This document shows, piece after piece, positions 27,272 through 36,809 of a stretch of DNA of 64,000 nt. Made by a program: the position numbers and the translations under genes. The stretch covers positions 3,472,001-3,536,000 of the forward strand of contig NZ_JARUBN010000001.1 of NCBI RefSeq assembly GCF_029626265.1, given 5' to 3'. Within the stretch, counting starts at the first letter, position 1. Each line of letters opens with the position of its first letter. The notes under the pieces were generated by a model. The model was given only the letters and a program-made list of their open reading frames with translations, did no database searches and was not told the origin of the DNA. This stretch comes from Micromonospora sp. WMMD1102 (GTDB lineage Bacteria; Actinomycetota; Actinomycetes; Mycobacteriales; Micromonosporaceae).

Positions 27272-29808
27272 CCGGCACCCTCCTCGTCCGCCACCGGCAG
27301 CCGCAGCACCATGGTGAGTCCGCCGCCCGGGGTCTCCTCGGGCTCCAGGCTGCCACCCATCGCCTCGGCCAGGCCCCGGGACAGCGCCAGGCCGAGCCCG
27401 AGCCCGGCGTGGTTGTCCCGGTCGCCCTGCCGCTGGAACGGCTGGAAGGCCCGGTCCCACTGCTCCGGGGGCAGTCCCGGCCCCCGGTCCACCACCCGCA
27501 GCTCCACGAAGCCGCCGTGTTCGCTGGCGGTGATCGCCGGTGGCCGGTCCGGTGTGCTGAACCGCAGCGCGTTGCCGACCAGGTTGACGAGCACCCGTTC
27601 CAGCAGGCCGGGGTCGGAACGGACCGCCGGCAGGTCCCCGGGCAGGCTGACCCGGACCAGCCGGGCCGGCTCGCCCAGTTCGTCCAGGGCCGGCGGCACC
27701 ACGTCCTCCAGGCCGAGCACGGCGGGGCGCAGCCCGAGTACCCCGGCCTGGAGGCGGCTCATGTCCAGCAGGTTGGCCACCAGCCGGGTCAGCCGGTCCA
27801 GTGACTCCTCGGCGGTGGCCAGCAGTTCGTCCCGGTCGTCGGGGTCGAACTCGACGTCGCCGCTGCGCAGGCTGTTCACCGCCGCCTTCGCCGAGGCGAG
27901 CGGGGTACGCAGGTCGTGGCTGACCGCCGCCAGCAGCGCGGTACGCAGCCGGTCCGCTTCGGCGATCGGCCGGGCGGCGGCCGCCTCCTCGGCCAGCCGT
28001 TCCTGCCGGAGCGCCACGCCGGCCTGCGCGGCGAACGCCTCGACGATGCGCCGGTCGGCCGCCGGTAGCACCCGGCCGCGCAGTACCAGCCGGAGGTCGT
28101 CCGCGACACCCACCTCGACGTCGCCGGCGGCGGGTGTGCCGCACGGCTCGGCGCCGACGTTGGCGGCGATCCGCCAGGCGCGCGGGTCCCGTTGCCGGTC
28201 CGGGCCCTCCGGCGCGTCCGGGGTGCCTTCGAGCAGGGTGACCGAGGCCAGTCCGAAGGTCTCGCGCAACCGTTCCAGCAGCGCCGTCAGCGGCCGGGCG
28301 CCCCGGACCACGCTGCCGGCGACCGCGCCGAGCAGCTGGGCCTCCGCACTGGCCCGGGCCGCCTCCCGGGTACGCCGGGCGGCCAGGTCCACCACCCCGC
28401 TGACGGCGGCGGCGACGAGCAGGAAGACGACGAGGGCCAGCACGTTCTCGGTCTCGGCGATGGTGAGCCGGTGCAGCGGCGGGGTGAAGAAGAAGTTGAT
28501 CAGCAGAGAGCTGAGCAGGGCGGCGAGCAGCGCCGGCCACCAGCCGCCGACCAGGGCGACCCCGACCACGGCGGCGAGGAAGAGCAGCAGGTCACTGCTG
28601 AGCGACAGCTCGTCGGCGAGCAGCCGGAGCAGGTACGTGAGCAGCGGGATGCCGAGCACGGCCAGCCCGAGGCCGACCAGCCGGCGCCGCCGGGACAGCG
28701 CGGCGGGTGGCGCCGTCGGCCGGCCCCGTCCGGCCTGCTCGTGGGTGACCAGGTGCACGTCGATCGGGCCGGACAGTGCCGTGGTGGTGGCGCCGACGCC
28801 CCGGGAGAGGATCTGGGCGAACCTGCCCCGCCGGCTGGCCCCGAGCACGATCTGGGTGGCGTTGACCCCCCGGGCGAAGTCGAGCAGCGCGGTCGGGATG
28901 TCGGCGCCGATCGCCTGGTGGTAGCTGCCGCCCAGCCGCTCCACAAGCATCCGCTGCCGTTCCAGCGCCCCCGGGTCGGCACCGCGCAACCCGTCGCTGC
29001 GGGCGACGTGGATCGCCATCAGCTCGGCGCCCTTGCTCCGGGAGGCGATCCGGGCGGCCCGCCGGATCAGCGTGGCACCCTCCGGCCCGCCGGTCAGCCC
29101 GACCACCACCCGTTCCCGGGTCTCCCAGACGGCGGCGATGCCCTGGTCGGCCCGGTACCGGTCGAGCTGGTCCTCGACCTTGTCAGCCAGCCAGAGCAGG
29201 GCGAGTTCGCGCAGCGCGGTGAGGTTGCCGATCCGGAAGTAGTTGGCCAGAGCCGCGTCGATCTTGTCCGGGTGGTAGATGTTGCCGTGCGCCATCCGGC
29301 GGCGCAGCGCCTCCGGGGTCATGTCGACCAGCTCGACCTGCTCGGCGCCGCGTACCACGCCGTCCGGCACGGTCTCCCGCTGTACGATCCCGGTGATCTG
29401 CTGCACGACGTCGTTCAGCGACTCCAGGTGCTGCACGTTCACCGTGGAGAGCACGTCGATGCCGGCGTCCAGCAACTCCTGGACGTCCTGCCAGCGCTTG
29501 CCGTTGCGCGACCCGGGCACGTTGGTGTGGGCCAGTTCGTCCACCACCGCCACCTCGGGCCGGCGGGCCAGCACCGCGTCGACGTCCAGCTCGGTGAGGT
29601 CGCTGTCCCGGTAGCGCACCGTCCGGCGCGGCACCACCGGCAGGTCGCCGAGCATCGCCGCGGTGTGCCGGCGGCCGTGGGTCTCGACCAGACCCACAAG
29701 CACGTCGGTGCCGCGTGCCGCCCGCCGGTGCGCCTCCTCCAGCATCGCGTACGTCTTGCCGACCCCCGGGGCGGCCCCGAGGTAGATGCGCAGTTGCCCG
29801 CGTGCCAC
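27268..29808 (-). CDS. kdpD: KdpD osmosensitive K+ channel histidine kinase
   Basis: An 846-residue membrane sensor kinase. The cytosolic KdpD domain carries Walker A GAAPGVGKT (11-19) and ends with a Usp domain; four TM helices follow (around residues 380-475), then a GAF-like region, the HisKA motif AVSHDLRTPLASAKAAVNSL and a HATPase with VLVNLVGNALRFS and GLGLGLALSRGL. It phosphorylates or dephosphorylates KdpE. The start MARGQLRIYL is preceded by the 42-nt gap after kdpC, and the 3' end overlaps kdpE by 4 nt. Length is slightly below the E. coli protein (894). Confidence 0.96.
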   Translation of the reverse strand: MARGQLRIYLGAAPGVGKTYAMLEEAHRRAARGTDVLVGLVETHGRRHTAAMLGDLPVVPRRTVRYRDSDLTELDVDAVLARRPEVAVVDELAHTNVPGSRNGKRWQDVQELLDAGIDVLSTVNVQHLESLNDVVQQITGIVQRETVPDGVVRGAEQVELVDMTPEALRRRMAHGNIYHPDKIDAALANYFRIGNLTALRELALLWLADKVEDQLDRYRADQGIAAVWETRERVVVGLTGGPEGATLIRRAARIASRSKGAELMAIHVARSDGLRGADPGALERQRMLVERLGGSYHQAIGADIPTALLDFARGVNATQIVLGASRRGRFAQILSRGVGATTTALSGPIDVHLVTHEQAGRGRPTAPPAALSRRRRLVGLGLAVLGIPLLTYLLRLLADELSLSSDLLLFLAAVVGVALVGGWWPALLAALLSSLLINFFFTPPLHRLTIAETENVLALVVFLLVAAAVSGVVDLAARRTREAARASAEAQLLGAVAGSVVRGARPLTALLERLRETFGLASVTLLEGTPDAPEGPDRQRDPRAWRIAANVGAEPCGTPAAGDVEVGVADDLRLVLRGRVLPAADRRIVEAFAAQAGVALRQERLAEEAAAARPIAEADRLRTALLAAVSHDLRTPLASAKAAVNSLRSGDVEFDPDDRDELLATAEESLDRLTRLVANLLDMSRLQAGVLGLRPAVLGLEDVVPPALDELGEPARLVRVSLPGDLPAVRSDPGLLERVLVNLVGNALRFSTPDRPPAITASEHGGFVELRVVDRGPGLPPEQWDRAFQPFQRQGDRDNHAGLGLGLALSRGLAEAMGGSLEPEETPGGGLTMVLRLPVADEEGAG

Positions 29809-29850
29809 GCTGCCGATCCTGCCTTATCCGTCGGGGCCGCCCGGGGCCGT

Positions 29851-30756
29851 TCAGCCGCCCGCTGGGAACGCGCGGTCCAGCGCGATGTTGAGTTCGACGA
29901 CGTTCACCCGGGGCTCACCGAGGAAGCCGAGCCCTCGCCCGTCGGTGTGCTCCTCGACCAGCCGCCGTACCTGCTCCGGGTTGGTCTGCCGCTCCCGGGC
30001 GACCCGGTCGACCTGGATCGCCGCGTACGCCGGGCTGATGTGCGGGTCGAGGCCGCTGCCGCTGGCGGTGACCGCGTCGGCCGGTATCGCCGGCTCGGCC
30101 GGGGCGTCGCCCCGGACCGGGGTGAGCACCCCGCCGGAGTAGACCTGCCCGGGGACGGCGCACTCCACCGGCACCCCGCCGAAGCTGGCCAGGAACGGGG
30201 TGGCCGGGCAGGCCTGGTTGACGCTTACCGCCCGGGTCACCGGACCGGTCAGGCCGTCGCGGTGGAAGACCCGGAGCACCGCGCCCAGCCCGTCCGGGGT
30301 GCAGAACGGCCGCCGGCCGTCCACGCCGTCGAGTTCGCCGGCCGCCCGGCTGCGGGTGCAGACCTGGGTGAGCAGGCTCTGGGTACCCTCGTCCGGGTTT
30401 CCCTCCTCGTCGACCGCGCCGGGCACCGGCAGGGTGTCCTCGACGCTGTTCGGGCCGAGGTTGCTGGCTGCGGTGGCGGTGGGGTCGTAGCCGTCGCCGG
30501 CCGCCGACGGGCGGGACTGGAAGTAGCGCGGGACGGCGTTCCCGGCGCCGTCGGTGAAGGACTGGCCGATCAGGCCGCTGCCGGCGACGGCGCCGTCGAC
30601 TCCGCGCACCAGCGAGCCCTCCGCCCGGTCGTGCAGGCCGGGCAGCTGCCCGACACCGACCAGGACCAGTGGGTAGGCCAGCCCGAGCAGTGCGGTGAGC
30701 ACCAGTAGGGCCCGGAACGCGGCCAGGTGTTGGGCGAGCCAGGTGGGTAGACGCAT
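29851..30756 (-). CDS. kdpC: KdpC subunit of the K+-transporting ATPase, with a large insert
   Basis: A 301-residue KdpC, about 100 residues longer than the E. coli subunit (190). The N-terminal TM helix (LLVLTALLGLAYPLVLVGVG) and the conserved AASNLGPNS and ASGSGLDPHISPAYA segments are intact; residues ~105-222 are inserted between them and carry four Cys (133, 152, 183, 199). KdpC stabilises ATP binding to KdpB and faces the extracytoplasmic side, so the Cys may pair. I recall this long form from other actinobacteria. The ATG at 30756 overlaps the kdpB stop (TGATG). Confidence 0.95.
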   Translation of the reverse strand: MRLPTWLAQHLAAFRALLVLTALLGLAYPLVLVGVGQLPGLHDRAEGSLVRGVDGAVAGSGLIGQSFTDGAGNAVPRYFQSRPSAAGDGYDPTATAASNLGPNSVEDTLPVPGAVDEEGNPDEGTQSLLTQVCTRSRAAGELDGVDGRRPFCTPDGLGAVLRVFHRDGLTGPVTRAVSVNQACPATPFLASFGGVPVECAVPGQVYSGGVLTPVRGDAPAEPAIPADAVTASGSGLDPHISPAYAAIQVDRVARERQTNPEQVRRLVEEHTDGRGLGFLGEPRVNVVELNIALDRAFPAGG

Positions 30757-32957
30757 CACGAGATCCCTGGGATGAGCGAGAGGAGGAGGTCGAGGAGTTT
30801 GATGCCGACGAACGGGGCGACGATGCCGCCGAGGCCGTAGACCCAGAGGTTGCGGGTGAGCAGCCTGCTGGCACTGCTCGGCCGGTAGCGGACACCTCGC
30901 AGGGCGAGCGGGATCAACGCGATGATCACCAGGGCATTGAAGATGACCGCGGCGAGGATCGCCGATTCCGGGCTGGACAGCCGCATGATGTTGAGGGTGT
31001 CCAGGCTCGGGTAGATGCCGGCGAACATGGCCGGGATGATCGCGAAGTACTTGGCGACGTCGTTGGCGATCGAGAAGGTCGTCAGCGCACCCCGGGTGAT
31101 CAGCAGCTGCTTGCCGATCTCCACGATCTCGATCAGCTTGGTCGGGTCGGAGTCGAGGTCGACCATGTTGCCGGCCTCTTTGGCCGCCGTGGTGCCGGTG
31201 TTCATCGCCACCCCGACGTCGGCCTGGGCCAGCGCGGGGGCGTCGTTGGTGCCGTCACCGGTCATCGCGACCAGCCGGCCGCCCTGCTGCTCCCGCCTGA
31301 TCAGCGCGAGCTTGTCCTCCGGGGTGGCCTCGGCGAGGAAGTCGTCGACCCCGGCCTCGTCGGCGATCGCCTTCGCGGTACGCGGGTTGTCCCCGGTGAT
31401 CATGACGGTCCGGATGCCCATCCGGCGCATCTCGGCGAACCGCTCCCGCATGCCCGACTTGACCACGTCCTTGAGGTGGATCACCCCGAGGGTGCGGGCC
31501 GGCTCGCCGTCGACGTGCTCGGCGACCACCAGCGGGGTACCCCCGCCGCCGCTGATCCCGTCGACGATCTCCCCGACCTGCTCGGTCGGCTGCCCGCCGT
31601 TCTCCCGGACCCACTTCAGCACGGCCGCCGCCGCGCCCTTGCGGATCCGCCTGCTCGGCCCGCCGGCTCCGCCGTCCACCGTGGCATCCGGCGTCAGGTC
31701 GATGCCGGACATCCGGGTCTGTGCGGTGAACTCGACGAAGGTGGCGTGCGGGATCAGCCCCGGCTCCCGCTCGCGCAACCCGTACGCGTTCTTGGCCAGC
31801 ACCACCACCGAGCGTCCCTCCGGCGTCTCGTCGGCCAGGCTGGCGAGCTGGGCCGCGTCCGCCACCTGCTCGGCGCCGACCCCGTCGACCGCGACGAACT
31901 CCGCCGCCTGCCGGTTGCCCAGAGTGATGGTGCCGGTCTTGTCCAGCAGCAGCGTGTTGACGTCGCCGGCGGCCTCGACGGCCCGGCCGCTCATCGCCAG
32001 CACGTTGCGCTGGACCAGCCGGTCCATCCCGGCGATGCCGATCGCCGAGAGCAGCGCGCCGATGGTGGTCGGGATCAGGCAGACCAGCAGCGAGACCAGC
32101 ACGATCCCGGTGACCCCGTCGGAGTTGATCGCGGCGGTGTCCGGTGCGGCGCCCTGGAAACCCTTCGAGAAGATCGCCAGCGGCTGGAGCGTCACCACCG
32201 CCATCAGGAAGATCACGGTCAGCGCCGCGAGCAGGATGTTCAGGGCGATCTCGTTCGGGGTCTTCTGCCGGTTGGCACCCTCCACCAGGGCGATCATCCG
32301 GTCGACGAAACTCTGCCCAGGCTGCTGGGTGATCCGCACTACGATCCGGTCGGAGAGCACCTTCGTGCCGCCGGTCACCGCGCTGCGGTCGCCGCCGGAC
32401 TCCCGGATCACCGGGGCGGACTCGCCGGTGATGGCCGACTCGTCGACGCTGGCGATGCCCTCGACGACGTCGCCGTCGCCGGGGATCACCTGCCCCGCCT
32501 CGACCAGCACGATGTCGCCGTGCCGCAGCTCGGTGGCGGCGACCGCCTCGTCGCGGTAGACACCGGGCTTCGCCCCCGGCGACCAGCCGGTCAACCGGGT
32601 CGCCACGGTGTCCCGCTTCGCCTGGCGCAGCGTCGCCGCCTGCGCCTTGCCCCGTCCCTCGGCGACCGCCTCGGCCAGGTTGGCGAAGAGCACGGTCAGC
32701 CAGAGCCAGACCGTGATCGCCCAGGCGAAGCCGCTCGGCTCGGCGACGGCCAGCACGGTGGTGAAGACCGCGCCGACCTCCACGATCAACATCACCGGGT
32801 TACGCCAGAGGGTGCGCGGGTCGAGCTTGCGGAACGCGTCCGGCAGCGAACGGAGCAGTTGCCGGGGGTCCAACAGCCCACCGCCGACCCGGCCCTGTGC
32901 GGGGCCGGCGGACGGCAGCCCACCAGCGGGGGCGGGCACCACCGGGCTGACAGTCAT
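30756..32957 (-). CDS. kdpB: KdpB, ATPase subunit of the K+ pump
   Basis: A 733-residue P-type ATPase. DKTGT with phosphoacceptor D339, the actuator TGES (177-180), and [10 protein letters not shown] are all present, as are seven TM helices. It energises K+ uptake through KdpA. I start at the ATG at 32957 ([10 protein letters not shown]), with AAGGGAAA upstream; an alternative ATG at 32975 adds six residues. A Gly/Pro-rich N-terminal 30 residues precede the usual [20 protein letters not shown] start of the family core. It lies 35 nt after kdpA. Confidence 0.97.
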   Translation of the reverse strand: MTVSPVVPAPAGGLPSAGPAQGRVGGGLLDPRQLLRSLPDAFRKLDPRTLWRNPVMLIVEVGAVFTTVLAVAEPSGFAWAITVWLWLTVLFANLAEAVAEGRGKAQAATLRQAKRDTVATRLTGWSPGAKPGVYRDEAVAATELRHGDIVLVEAGQVIPGDGDVVEGIASVDESAITGESAPVIRESGGDRSAVTGGTKVLSDRIVVRITQQPGQSFVDRMIALVEGANRQKTPNEIALNILLAALTVIFLMAVVTLQPLAIFSKGFQGAAPDTAAINSDGVTGIVLVSLLVCLIPTTIGALLSAIGIAGMDRLVQRNVLAMSGRAVEAAGDVNTLLLDKTGTITLGNRQAAEFVAVDGVGAEQVADAAQLASLADETPEGRSVVVLAKNAYGLREREPGLIPHATFVEFTAQTRMSGIDLTPDATVDGGAGGPSRRIRKGAAAAVLKWVRENGGQPTEQVGEIVDGISGGGGTPLVVAEHVDGEPARTLGVIHLKDVVKSGMRERFAEMRRMGIRTVMITGDNPRTAKAIADEAGVDDFLAEATPEDKLALIRREQQGGRLVAMTGDGTNDAPALAQADVGVAMNTGTTAAKEAGNMVDLDSDPTKLIEIVEIGKQLLITRGALTTFSIANDVAKYFAIIPAMFAGIYPSLDTLNIMRLSSPESAILAAVIFNALVIIALIPLALRGVRYRPSSASRLLTRNLWVYGLGGIVAPFVGIKLLDLLLSLIPGIS

Positions 32958-32992
32958 TTTCCCTTTCCTTCCCATGTTGACTCGCACCGCGA

Positions 32993-34648
32993 TCACAACC
33001 CCTCGGCCAGCGGGCCGAGGGCCAGCGCGGGCAGGAAGGTCAGCGCCACCAGGATCACCGTGACGCCGGTGAGCATCCCTACGAAGAGCGGCCGGTGCGT
33101 CGGCAGCGTGCCCGCCGAGGCGGGTACCGGCCGCTGCCGGGCCAGCGCGCCGGCCAGGCCGAGCACGAAGACGATCGGCAGGAACCGGCCGAGCAGCATG
33201 CAGAGCCCGAGGGCCGTGTCCCACCAGGGCGTGTTGACCGTGATGCCGGCGAACGCCGAGCCGTTGTTGTTGCTCGCCGAGGTGAAGGCGTAGAGCACCT
33301 CGGAGAGGCCGTGCGGGCCCACGTTCAGGGCCGTCGAGTTGTTGCCGGTGGCGAAGGCCGCCGCCGTGCCGATCAGCACCAGCATCGGGGTGACCAGGAA
33401 GTACAGCGAGGCGAACTTGATCTCCCGGGCGCCGATCTTCTTGCCGACGTACTCCGGGGTGCGCCCCACCATCAGCCCGGCCACGAAGACCGTGATCACG
33501 GCGAGGATCAGCATGCCGTACAGGCCGGCGCCGACACCGCCGGGAGCGACCTCGCCGAGCATCATGTTGACCAGCGGCATCATCCCGCCGAGCGGGGTGA
33601 ACGAGTCGTGGAACGAGTTCACCGCACCGGTCGAGGTGAGCGTGGTGATCGCGGCGAACGAGGCCGAGTTGGAGACCCCGAACCGGGCCTCCTTGCCCTC
33701 CAACGCCGCACCCACCGCCTGCGGCACCGTACCGCCGCCGGTCACCTCGAAGACGTTGGTCAGGGTGATGCTGACGATCGCCAGGATCGCCATCACCGCG
33801 ACGATCGCGTACCCCTGCCGGTTCTGCCCGATCATCCGGCCGTAGACCCGGGGCAGGCTGAACGGGATCAGCAGGATCAGGAACAGCTGGAACCAGTTGG
33901 TCCAGGTGGTCGGGTTCTCGAACGGGTGGGCGCTGTTGACGTTGTAGAAGCCGCCGCCGTTGGTGCCGAGTTCCTTGGTCACCTCCTGCGAGGCGACCGG
34001 GCCGCCGGTGATCGTCTGGGTGCCGCCGGCCACCGTGGTCACGTCGGTGCCGCCGGAGAGGTTCTGCACCACCCCGCCGATCATCAGCACGATCGCGCCG
34101 AGCACCGCGATCGGCAGCAGCACCCGCAGGGTGATCCGGACCAGGTCGACCCAGAAGTTGCCGAGCTGGTCGGTCCGGCTCCGGGCGAAGCCGCGGACCA
34201 GCGCCACCGCCACCGCGATGCCGACCGAGGCGGAGACGAAGTTCTGCACCGCCAGCCCGGCCATCTGCACCAGGTGGCCCAGGGTCGACTCACCCGAGTA
34301 CGCCTGCCAGTTCGTGTTCGTCACGAAGCTGACCGCGGTGTTCCAGGCGACGTGGTCCGGTACGGCGTCGAGGCCGAGCGAGAGCCAGAGCTTGTCCTGG
34401 AGCCGCAGGAAGGCGTACAGGAAGAGCAGGGAGACCAGGGAGAAGGCCAGCACGCTGCGGGCGTACGTGGCCCAGGACTGCTCGGCCTTCGCGTCGACGC
34501 CGATCAGCCGGTAGATGCCCCGCTCGATCCGGGAGTGCCGGGTGCCGGAGACCACCCGGTAGAGGTGGTCGCCGAAGGGCTTGTAGACCGCCACCAGCGC
34601 CAGGGCGAGCGAGGCGACGAGGATGATGCCCGCGGTCGTCGTACTCAT
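32993..34648 (-). CDS. kdpA: KdpA, K+-translocating subunit
   Basis: A 551-residue channel-like subunit with four SKT/TrkH-type pore repeats; filter-region signatures include [39 protein letters not shown] and [15 protein letters not shown]. About ten TM helices are visible. It selects K+ at micromolar affinity. The ATG follows the kdpF stop directly (TAGATG), so it is translationally coupled to kdpF. Length matches the family (557 in E. coli). Confidence 0.97.
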   Translation of the reverse strand: MSTTTAGIILVASLALALVAVYKPFGDHLYRVVSGTRHSRIERGIYRLIGVDAKAEQSWATYARSVLAFSLVSLLFLYAFLRLQDKLWLSLGLDAVPDHVAWNTAVSFVTNTNWQAYSGESTLGHLVQMAGLAVQNFVSASVGIAVAVALVRGFARSRTDQLGNFWVDLVRITLRVLLPIAVLGAIVLMIGGVVQNLSGGTDVTTVAGGTQTITGGPVASQEVTKELGTNGGGFYNVNSAHPFENPTTWTNWFQLFLILLIPFSLPRVYGRMIGQNRQGYAIVAVMAILAIVSITLTNVFEVTGGGTVPQAVGAALEGKEARFGVSNSASFAAITTLTSTGAVNSFHDSFTPLGGMMPLVNMMLGEVAPGGVGAGLYGMLILAVITVFVAGLMVGRTPEYVGKKIGAREIKFASLYFLVTPMLVLIGTAAAFATGNNSTALNVGPHGLSEVLYAFTSASNNNGSAFAGITVNTPWWDTALGLCMLLGRFLPIVFVLGLAGALARQRPVPASAGTLPTHRPLFVGMLTGVTVILVALTFLPALALGPLAEGL

Positions 34649-34738
34649 CTAGAAACGCTCCGGGAACAGCAGTGCGAACAACAGGAAGGCGGCCAGCCCG
34701 GCCGCGAGCACCAGGCCGACGAGGTTGACCACGCTCAC
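34649..34738 (-). CDS. kdpF: KdpF stabilising peptide
   Basis: A 29-residue single-helix peptide (MSVVNLVGLVLAAGLAAFLL ending FPERF), read from a GTG. KdpF is a lipid-like stabiliser of the KdpABC complex and the length matches the E. coli peptide (29). Its GTG overlaps the stop of the preceding 27-residue ORF by 4 nt (GTGA) and its TAG abuts the kdpA ATG. Confidence 0.92.
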   Translation of the reverse strand: MSVVNLVGLVLAAGLAAFLLFALLFPERF

Positions 34739-34818
34739 AGCCGCTCCACCGCCCGGGCGAGCAGGGCCAGGGCCGCAAAAAGCCCCAGCGTCACCAGCAC
34801 GAACACGACGTCGATCAC
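34735..34818 (-). CDS. 27-residue membrane peptide upstream of kdpF
   Basis: A GTG-started ORF encoding a 27-residue peptide (starts MIDVVFVLVTLGLFAALALL, ends ARAVERL): an Asp near the start, one hydrophobic helix and an Arg/Glu end. GGAGAGGA lies 6 nt upstream, and the stop overlaps the kdpF GTG by 4 nt, so it is the true first gene of the kdp operon. I recall similar tiny ORFs before kdpF in other actinomycetes, but no name. It may be a second KdpF-like stabiliser. Confidence 0.75.
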   Translation of the reverse strand: MIDVVFVLVTLGLFAALALLARAVERL

Positions 34819-34935
34819 CGAACGTCCTCTCCAGCGCGCGTTCCGGGCGACCGTTCTCGGCCGCCCGATCCAGGTAAACCCGAAGGTCGGCCCGGGGTGG
34901 CCGGTTCTGACGGTTCGGCTACGCCGGCACCGCGC

Positions 34936-34955
34936 ATCTTGACGTGATCTTGACG
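34936..34955 (-). promoter_or_regulatory. Candidate KdpE direct-repeat operator
   Basis: ATCTTGACG occurs at 34936-34944 and again at 34947-34955, an exact 9-bp direct repeat with 11-bp spacing, 118 nt upstream of the first ORF of the kdp operon. OmpR/PhoB-family regulators such as KdpE bind tandem half-sites one helical turn apart. The gap (34819-35031) also serves the divergent OsmC gene. Confidence 0.45.
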
Positions 34956-35031
34956 GCCGGGTCGGGTCCGGCGGCGGGTTTCCCGGCGCCCCTGTCGGGT
35001 AGCCCGCCCGGGGACCACAGGGGGGTGCGGG

Positions 35032-35454
35032 ATGCCGGAATCGGAAGCCTGGGTGCACGAGGCCACCGCGACGGCCGAGGGGGGCCGGTTGCGTACCGAC
35101 GACGGGGAACTCTCCACCACCCTGGCCTCGCCGCTGGCACCGCACTGCACCGGGCTCGCCCCCGAGCAGTTGCTCGCGGCGGCGTTCGCCTCCTGCCTGC
35201 ACCACGCGGCGGTCGAGGCGGCCACCGGGATCACCGACGAGGCGCACACCGTGCAGGTCCGCGCCCAGGCGCGACTGGCCAGGGACGCCGACGGGCGCTA
35301 CCGGGCGGACGTACGGGCCAGCATCGCCTCGGTCGGCCTGAACCGGGACCAGCTGACCGACCTGGCCCGGTACGCCGACCGGCTCTGGCCGTTCTCCAGC
35401 GACGGTGGCCGGCACACCCTCACCGTCGTCCCGGCCGATCCCGGCCACCGCTGA
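35032..35454 (+). CDS. OsmC/Ohr-family protein lacking the resolving Cys
   Basis: A 140-residue OsmC-superfamily protein: LASPLAPHCTGLAPEQLLAA then FASCLHHAAVEAA with the peroxidatic Cys. In Ohr/OsmC peroxidases the second, resolving Cys lies in a VCPYSN-type segment; here the aligned stretch is RLWPFSSDGG, with Trp in place of Cys. An extra Cys occurs in APHCTG. It may therefore be a one-Cys peroxidase or a non-peroxidase paralogue. It is divergent from the kdp operon and convergent with the EEP-family gene (29-nt gap). Confidence 0.85.
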   Translation: MPESEAWVHEATATAEGGRLRTDDGELSTTLASPLAPHCTGLAPEQLLAAAFASCLHHAAVEAATGITDEAHTVQVRAQARLARDADGRYRADVRASIASVGLNRDQLTDLARYADRLWPFSSDGGRHTLTVVPADPGHR

Positions 35455-35483
35455 GCCGGTGGGGCCGGTCGGCGCGGCGCCGG

Positions 35484-36431
35484 CTACCGGAAGCCGGCGG
35501 TCACCGCCCGGTGGTCGCTGGCCGGGGTACGCACCACCCGGGCGTACGCCGCGGTGAGCCCCCGGTAGAGCACGTGGTCGGGGCGGGTGACCGGCAACGC
35601 GGCCGGCCAGGTGAAGCCGGGGCCCCGACCCGCCTCCGCCTGGGCATCCTTGAGCAGCTCGGTCAGCGGCTCGATCATGCGGTCGGTGGTGGCGGTGTTC
35701 AGGTCGCCGAGCACGATCAGCCGCTCGGCCGGGTCCTGCCGGATCTGGCTGGCCAGCGCGGTGACCGTGCGGTCCCGGGTGCCGGTGTCCCCGGCCCGGG
35801 CCGAGCCGAGGTGGACGACGTAGACGACCACGTCGCCGCCGGGCGCCGCCACCACCGCCCGCAGGGCCCGGGTCCAGGCCAGTCCGGTGTCCACGCCGAC
35901 GTCCTCGCGGATCGGGAACCTGCTCCACAGCGCGACGGTGGAGACGTCCGCCCGGTAGGGGTACCGCTCGGCCATCGCCCCGGCCACCGAGCCCCGGGTC
36001 TGGCCGGAGACCTCCTGCAACCCGATCACGTCGGCGTCGGTGTCGGCCAGGCTCGCCACCGTGCCGGCCGGATCGGGGTTGCCGGCCCGCAGGTTCTGGC
36101 TGGCCACCCGCAACCGCACCGAGCCGCCACCACCGCCGGGCAGCCAGGCGGTGCCGAAGAGGGTCGCCCAGAGCACGGCCGGGACCAGCACGGCCGCCAA
36201 CGCGGTCCGGGAGCGGCGCAGCCCGGCGGCGAGGACGAGCAGCGGCACGCCGAGGCCGAGGAAGGGCGCGCCGCTGTCCACCAGGCTGCCCAGGCCGCGC
36301 ACGTTGGGGATCAGGCGGTGCCCGGCCATCAGCGCGGTCAGCAGCGCGGCCGCGACCAGGATCATCATGTCCCGGCGCCGCCCCCGACCGACCGGCCCGC
36401 CATCCGCAGGCTTGATCTTGCTCTCCGCCAC
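35484..36431 (-). CDS. Membrane-anchored endonuclease/exonuclease/phosphatase-family protein
   Basis: A 315-residue protein with three N-terminal helices (about residues 22-85) and an EEP domain from ~104: LRVASQNLRAGN, DVIGLQEVSGQ (catalytic Glu), RLIVLGDLNTATTD and RTPASDHRAVTAGF (catalytic Asp-His). These metal-dependent hydrolases cut phosphodiesters; the extracellular membrane-anchored layout is common in actinobacteria (substrate unknown). The start is a GTG 8 nt after a TACGAT-like -10 box, so the mRNA is probably leaderless. Confidence 0.85.
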   Translation of the reverse strand: MAESKIKPADGGPVGRGRRRDMMILVAAALLTALMAGHRLIPNVRGLGSLVDSGAPFLGLGVPLLVLAAGLRRSRTALAAVLVPAVLWATLFGTAWLPGGGGGSVRLRVASQNLRAGNPDPAGTVASLADTDADVIGLQEVSGQTRGSVAGAMAERYPYRADVSTVALWSRFPIREDVGVDTGLAWTRALRAVVAAPGGDVVVYVVHLGSARAGDTGTRDRTVTALASQIRQDPAERLIVLGDLNTATTDRMIEPLTELLKDAQAEAGRGPGFTWPAALPVTRPDHVLYRGLTAAYARVVRTPASDHRAVTAGFR

Positions 36432-36809
36432 CGAGAAGCATCGTATAAGAGCCGGTCCGGTCCAGAGTCGAGACCGGCACAGCGGGCGGACCGACCCGTC
36501 GACCAGGGCTGACGACCACTCGGGCCAGGGCTGACGACCGTTCGGACCAGGTCCGGCCCGGTCCGACCGGACCAGCGGAGCTGGACCGAACGACCGACCC
36601 GGGCGATCTTCGTCGAAGATCCCACCATTGGCGGGGAAACCTGCCCGGCTGACCCAGCCACCCGGATAAGACGGACATTCCGCATCCGTCCGCTCCGGCC
36701 GCGCCCGGTCACCACTGCCGACGACTGCCCGGTTGACCAGGCAAAAGTGTGGCGCAGGCCACCGATCCGACCGACCCCATTCAGCTCGGCGTTACCTAAC
36801 CTCTGCCGG
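36432..36809. other. 378-bp intergenic region with a 15-bp direct repeat
   Basis: Divergent promoter region of the EEP-family gene and the lysozyme-like gene. CCAGGGCTGACGACC occurs at 36503-36517 and 36525-36539 (22-bp period). For the plus-strand gene a TAACCT box (36797-36802) lies 7 nt before the GTG at 36810. I see no further gene. Confidence 0.7.
36442..36471 (-). promoter_or_regulatory. Promoter of the EEP-family gene
   Basis: On the minus strand TCGACT (36466-36471) and TATACG (36442-36447) are separated by 18 nt, and the GTG start at 36431 lies about 10 nt after the -10 box, consistent with leaderless transcription. Confidence 0.45.

Noticed and set aside
28192..30708. 838-codon plus-strand frame across kdpD and kdpC
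   Set aside because: Shadow of the kdp genes; no recognisable domain, while the minus strand encodes complete Kdp proteins.
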